A DNA stretch of 64,000 bases from Lacticaseibacillus parakribbianus (GTDB taxonomy: Bacteria > Bacillota > Bacilli > Lactobacillales > Lactobacillaceae): assembly GCF_025490915.1 (NCBI RefSeq), contig NZ_JANQBA010000001.1, forward strand, positions 186,001-250,000, given 5' to 3'. Position 1 is the first letter of the stretch. Every line of letters begins with the position of its first letter. Positions 61,307 to 64,000 of this stretch are shown here, piece after piece. The position numbers and the translations under genes are program-made. The notes under the pieces were generated by a model that was given only the letters and a program-made list of their open reading frames with translations, ran no database searches and had not been told where the DNA came from.

Positions 61307-62056
61307 TCACTTAAGCCGATTGGCCAGTGCCAAGGCCAGTGCAAAAAAGTCCGCACCAGGCACGGCACGTTCAGCCCGCCTCTCGTGCCACTGTCCGGCA
61401 GCCGCATCAAGGTGATCGGCGGCAGTGAAGAATTGATAGGTGGCAACCCGGCGGTAGGCGCCCCAGGCCGCAATGGCCGCCGCCTCCATGTCGACAACCC
61501 GGCAACCCGCCGCCTTGCGTCTGGCGGTTTTGGCCGCCGTCTCGCGGAAGAAGGCATCGGTACTCCAGGTTTTGGCCGTGACCGCGTCAATGCCCTCCAC
61601 CTCAAGCGCCGTGAGCAGTTCGGCAACCCGCGTCGGTGCCATGGCAATCTCCGAACTCGCCGGCGCGTAATGGTAGCTGGTGCCCTCATCGCGAACGGCC
61701 GCGGTTGGCACAATGACCTGATGTGTCTTGAGCGACTGATCCAGCACACCACAGGTTCCAAACAGGATTACCCGTTTGACGCCCAATGCCATCATCTTCT
61801 CCAGGCGGCTGATGACCACCGGCGCCCCCAGGCCAGCCGGCACCACCGTCACCCCGGCGTGCCAATATATCGAGACATCGCCGGACAGACTGTGCAGGGT
61901 CCCGATTCGCCTGGTCGTCGCGGCCCGACTCACGGCCGATACCACCGCTTGGCTGAACGGCATTATCAAGGTTTCCGCAACCGGTTCACTGGTTTCTGAG
62001 TCGGTCGCCCAAGGCGTGATAAGCCCCTCCGCAGGATCGAATTCGTCAAGTATCAT
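61307..62056 (-). CDS. Nucleoside phosphorylase (PNP/UDP family)-like protein
   Basis: 249 residues of the nucleoside phosphorylase superfamily. The phosphate-site region reads LHSLSGDVSIYW; the core has VVPAGLGAPVVISRLEKM, ILFGTCGVLD (the GTCG motif), TWSTDAFFRE (base-binding Thr/Ser-x-Asp), and VVDMEAAAIAAWG (ribose-binding Met-Glu). This fits the uridine phosphorylase-like branch, though the substrate is not certain. ATG 62056 follows AAGGAG. It lies between the aspS terminator and msrB and appears monocistronic. Confidence 0.85.
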   Translation of the reverse strand: MILDEFDPAEGLITPWATDSETSEPVAETLIMPFSQAVVSAVSRAATTRRIGTLHSLSGDVSIYWHAGVTVVPAGLGAPVVISRLEKMMALGVKRVILFGTCGVLDQSLKTHQVIVPTAAVRDEGTSYHYAPASSEIAMAPTRVAELLTALEVEGIDAVTAKTWSTDAFFRETAAKTARRKAAGCRVVDMEAAAIAAWGAYRRVATYQFFTAADHLDAAAGQWHERRAERAVPGADFFALALALANRLK

Positions 62057-62081
62057 GCGCAGATCTCCTTTCGGCATATGC

Positions 62082-62108
62082 AAAAGGCCGTCAACGAGAC
62101 GGCCTTTT
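62082..62108 (-). terminator. hisS-aspS terminator
   Basis: AAAAGGCCGT, loop, ACGGCCTTTT, after the aspS stop. Confidence 0.85.
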
Positions 62109-62112
62109 CAGG

Positions 62113-63912
62113 TTACTCTGTCAGCTCGTCATCCCCGGCGTGGGCAGCCTCGGCGTCGACCCCGGCGCGAACCTGGATGCCAAGCTCGGCCAACTGCGCG
62201 TCCTCAACCGGCGTCGGTGCCTTGGTCATCGGCTCGGAGGCCTTGCTGTTCTTCGGGAAGGCGATCACATCGCGGATGTTGTCGCGACCGGCCAAAAGCA
62301 TCGCCAACCGGTCCAACCCAATCGCCATGCCACCGTGCGGCGGGAAGCCGTAGGTCAAGGCCTCAAGCAGGAAGCCGAACGCCTTTTCGGCCCGTTCCGG
62401 CGTGAAGCCCAGGGCACGAAGCATTTTCTCCTGAATCTCGCGGTCGTGGATACGAATCGAGCCGGAACCCAGCTCGTAGCCGTTCAGCACCAGGTCGTAG
62501 CTTTGGGCGTGGGCCTTGTGCGGATCGGTGTCAAGCAGCGCCACGTCCTCCGGGTTCGGCATGGTGAACGGGTGGTGCGCCGAAACCCAGCGCTGAATCC
62601 CTTCGTCGTACTCGAACAGTGGCCAGTTGGTGATCCAGCAGAAGTGGAAGGCGGACTCGTCAATCAGGCCGAGCTCGTGGCCGAAGTGGCTCCGCAGGTA
62701 GCCGAGGCTTGCGGCCACGACCTTGGCGGAGTCGGCGACGAACAAGATCAGGTCGCCGGCCTTGGCGTTCAGTTTGGTCGTGAGGGCCGCGCCGTCCGGG
62801 AAGAACTTAGCAATCGGACCGCTGATGCCGTCATCGGTCACCTTCAGCCAAGCCAGACCCTTGGCGCCGAAGCGCTTGATGTACTCCTGTTGGGCCTCGA
62901 TCTTTTTGCGGGAGTAATCGGCCGCAGCCCCTGGTGCGACGATGGCGCGAACCTGGCCACCGTTGTCCAGCGCGGACCGAAAGACCTTGAAGTCCGAGTC
63001 GGCGACGAAGGCCGACAGGTCCTGAATCTCCATGCCAAAGCGCAGGTCTGGCTTGTCCGAGCCGTACTTGTCCATCGCCGTCTGCCACTCGATGCGCTCG
63101 AACGGCAGGGTGACGGTGATGCCCATCACGTCCTTCATGATGCGGGCCGTCAAGCCCTCCATGATGTCTTGAATCTCCTTGGCCGACAGGAAGCTGGTCT
63201 CCATGTCGATCTGGGTGAATTCCGGCTGGCGGTCACCGCGCAGATCCTCATCGCGGTAGCAGCGGGTGATCTGGTAGTAGCGGTCGAAGCCGGCACCCAT
63301 CAACAGCTGCTTGAACAGCTGTGGCGATTGCGGCAGCGCGTAAAAGCTGCCGGGGTAAACACGGGACGGCACCAAGTAATCACGGGCGCCTTCGGGGGTG
63401 CTGGCGGTCAAGGTCGGGGTCTCGATGTCCAAAAAGCCGTTGTCGTCGAAGTAGTGATGCGCCGCCTGCATGATTTTGGCTCGCGTGATCAAGCCCGCCT
63501 GCATCTCCGGTCGGCGCAGGTCCAGGTAACGGTAGCGCAGCTTGGTTTCCTCCGCGGCGTTGACCCCATCCTCGATTTCAAACGGCGGGGTTTGTGCCTT
63601 GTTCAGAATCGTGGCGGTCGCGATCTCAACTTCGATTTCGCCGGTTTTGATCTTCGGGTTGGCGGCGGCGCGTTTTTGCACCGTGCCGGTGACCTCAATC
63701 ACGTACTCGGAACGCAGCTGGTTGGCCACCGCCAGGGCGTCCGCCCCGAATTCCTGGGAGAACACCAGCTGGACAATGCCGGCGCGGTCGCGCAGGTCGA
63801 CGAAAATCAGGTTGCCCAGGCTGCGGCGCTTTTGCACCCAACCCTTCAAAGTCACGGTTTGGCCGATGTTTTCGGCGGTGACGTCGCCGGCGTATAAACT
63901 TCGCTTACTCAT
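62113..63912 (-). CDS. aspS: Aspartyl-tRNA synthetase
   Basis: 599-residue class IIb synthetase. The N-terminal OB anticodon-binding domain (about 1-110; [24 protein letters not shown]) is followed by motif 1, motif 2 ([19 protein letters not shown], about 217-235), the bacterial GAD insertion (about 290-420) and motif 3 ([13 protein letters not shown], about 555). Length and insertion are typical of bacterial AspRS. The ATG overlaps the hisS stop (ATGA), the standard hisS-aspS operon. Confidence 0.98.
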   Translation of the reverse strand: MSKRSLYAGDVTAENIGQTVTLKGWVQKRRSLGNLIFVDLRDRAGIVQLVFSQEFGADALAVANQLRSEYVIEVTGTVQKRAAANPKIKTGEIEVEIATATILNKAQTPPFEIEDGVNAAEETKLRYRYLDLRRPEMQAGLITRAKIMQAAHHYFDDNGFLDIETPTLTASTPEGARDYLVPSRVYPGSFYALPQSPQLFKQLLMGAGFDRYYQITRCYRDEDLRGDRQPEFTQIDMETSFLSAKEIQDIMEGLTARIMKDVMGITVTLPFERIEWQTAMDKYGSDKPDLRFGMEIQDLSAFVADSDFKVFRSALDNGGQVRAIVAPGAAADYSRKKIEAQQEYIKRFGAKGLAWLKVTDDGISGPIAKFFPDGAALTTKLNAKAGDLILFVADSAKVVAASLGYLRSHFGHELGLIDESAFHFCWITNWPLFEYDEGIQRWVSAHHPFTMPNPEDVALLDTDPHKAHAQSYDLVLNGYELGSGSIRIHDREIQEKMLRALGFTPERAEKAFGFLLEALTYGFPPHGGMAIGLDRLAMLLAGRDNIRDVIAFPKNSKASEPMTKAPTPVEDAQLAELGIQVRAGVDAEAAHAGDDELTE

Positions 63913-64000
63913 TTTGCTTCCTCCATCATGGCCTCGTAGACCGTCTTGAAGTCCTTGAGGATGTCGGCTTGCGGCACCGTCTGCTGGGTGCCGGTTGCCA
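63909..64000 (-). CDS. hisS: Histidyl-tRNA synthetase, C-terminal end, runs off the right edge
   Basis: Only the last 29 residues are inside the window, ending [22 protein letters not shown]. This fits the end of the HisRS anticodon-binding domain. The call rests mostly on position: it overlaps aspS by four bases in the same direction, the arrangement of hisS and aspS in nearly all lactobacilli. The AGGAGG RBS of aspS lies in its last codons. Confidence 0.8.
   Translation of the reverse strand, partial: ATGTQQTVPQADILKDFKTVYEAMMEEAK

Noticed and set aside
62140-63897. A 585-codon plus-strand open frame
   Set aside because: It is fully antisense to aspS, one of the best-supported genes here, and shows no domain or RBS.

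Overview
The window reads as a chromosomal segment of a high-GC member of the Lactobacillaceae. The evidence is RexA/RexB instead of RecBCD, a mevalonate-type isoprenoid operon with a type 2 IPP isomerase, T-box leaders on glyQS and trp genes, a C69 dipeptidase, DUF4767-type lipoproteins, sortase A, and the Firmicutes block rpsU-yqeY-phoH-pgpH-ybeY-dgkA-cdd-era-recO. GC is clearly high by eye (codon third positions mostly G or C), so long open frames appear opposite most genes; these were treated as shadows. I cannot name the species. No phage, insertion sequence, CRISPR array, rRNA or tRNA gene was recognised.

Layout. 1-3.7 kb: start of rexA and all of rexB (break repair). 3.9-6.8 kb: mvk-mvaD-fni, without phosphomevalonate kinase. 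6.9-10.5 kb: an RNA m5C methyltransferase, a membrane protein, a predicted methyltransferase, a DUF59 Fe-S factor and a tautomerase, all leftward. 10.6-11.0 kb: a ~400-nt noncoding RNA gene with its own promoter and terminator. 11.1-13.6 kb: a YitT-type membrane protein behind tandem operator-like boxes, then a divergent C69 dipeptidase. 13.7-21.6 kb: nif3-trmK, rpoD-dnaG and T-box-controlled glyQS. 21.6-31 kb: accessory genes (LOG protein, giant MMPL protein with TetR, TetR-HAD pair, GH2 glycosidase, HTH-DUF3800 fusion). 31.1 kb: a short C-rich RNA. 31.2-37 kb: an orphan amino-acid ABC ATPase, small proteins, a degenerate MazG-like protein, ysxC, clpX, a second copy of the ~400-nt RNA, and tig. 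37-41.9 kb: trpDCFBA with a Trp T-box, but no trpE/trpG. 41.9-48.6 kb: lipoproteins, a second C-rich RNA, mgsA, srtA, a class I amidotransferase, and a phospho-beta-glucosidase divergent from an RpiR regulator. 48.6-55.5 kb: recO-era-cdd-dgkA-ybeY-pgpH-phoH and yqeY, rpsU. 55.8-64 kb: ppsR, nfo with an unknown partner, a second YitT, an XRE-membrane pair, msrB, a nucleoside phosphorylase-like gene, aspS and the end of hisS.

The most striking unexplained features are four apparently independent noncoding RNA genes. Two are paralogues of about 400 nt, at 10.6-11.0 and 35.1-35.5 kb on the minus strand. They share sequence blocks, a 5' hairpin with compensatory base changes, TTGACG-17-TAnnCT promoters and a terminator preceded by an identical 18-nt block. 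I could not match them to tmRNA, RNase P RNA, 6S or SRP RNA. The other two (31.1 and 43.0 kb, plus strand) are about 95 nt each, with hairpin loops rich in CCCC-CCCCCCC and strong terminators, a design that in other Firmicutes pairs with Shine-Dalgarno sequences.

Most housekeeping genes are on the minus strand in overlapping, translationally coupled operons (TAATG, ATGA, TGATG junctions). The block that in many Firmicutes runs continuously from era-recO into glyQS-dnaG-rpoD is split here by about 27 kb.
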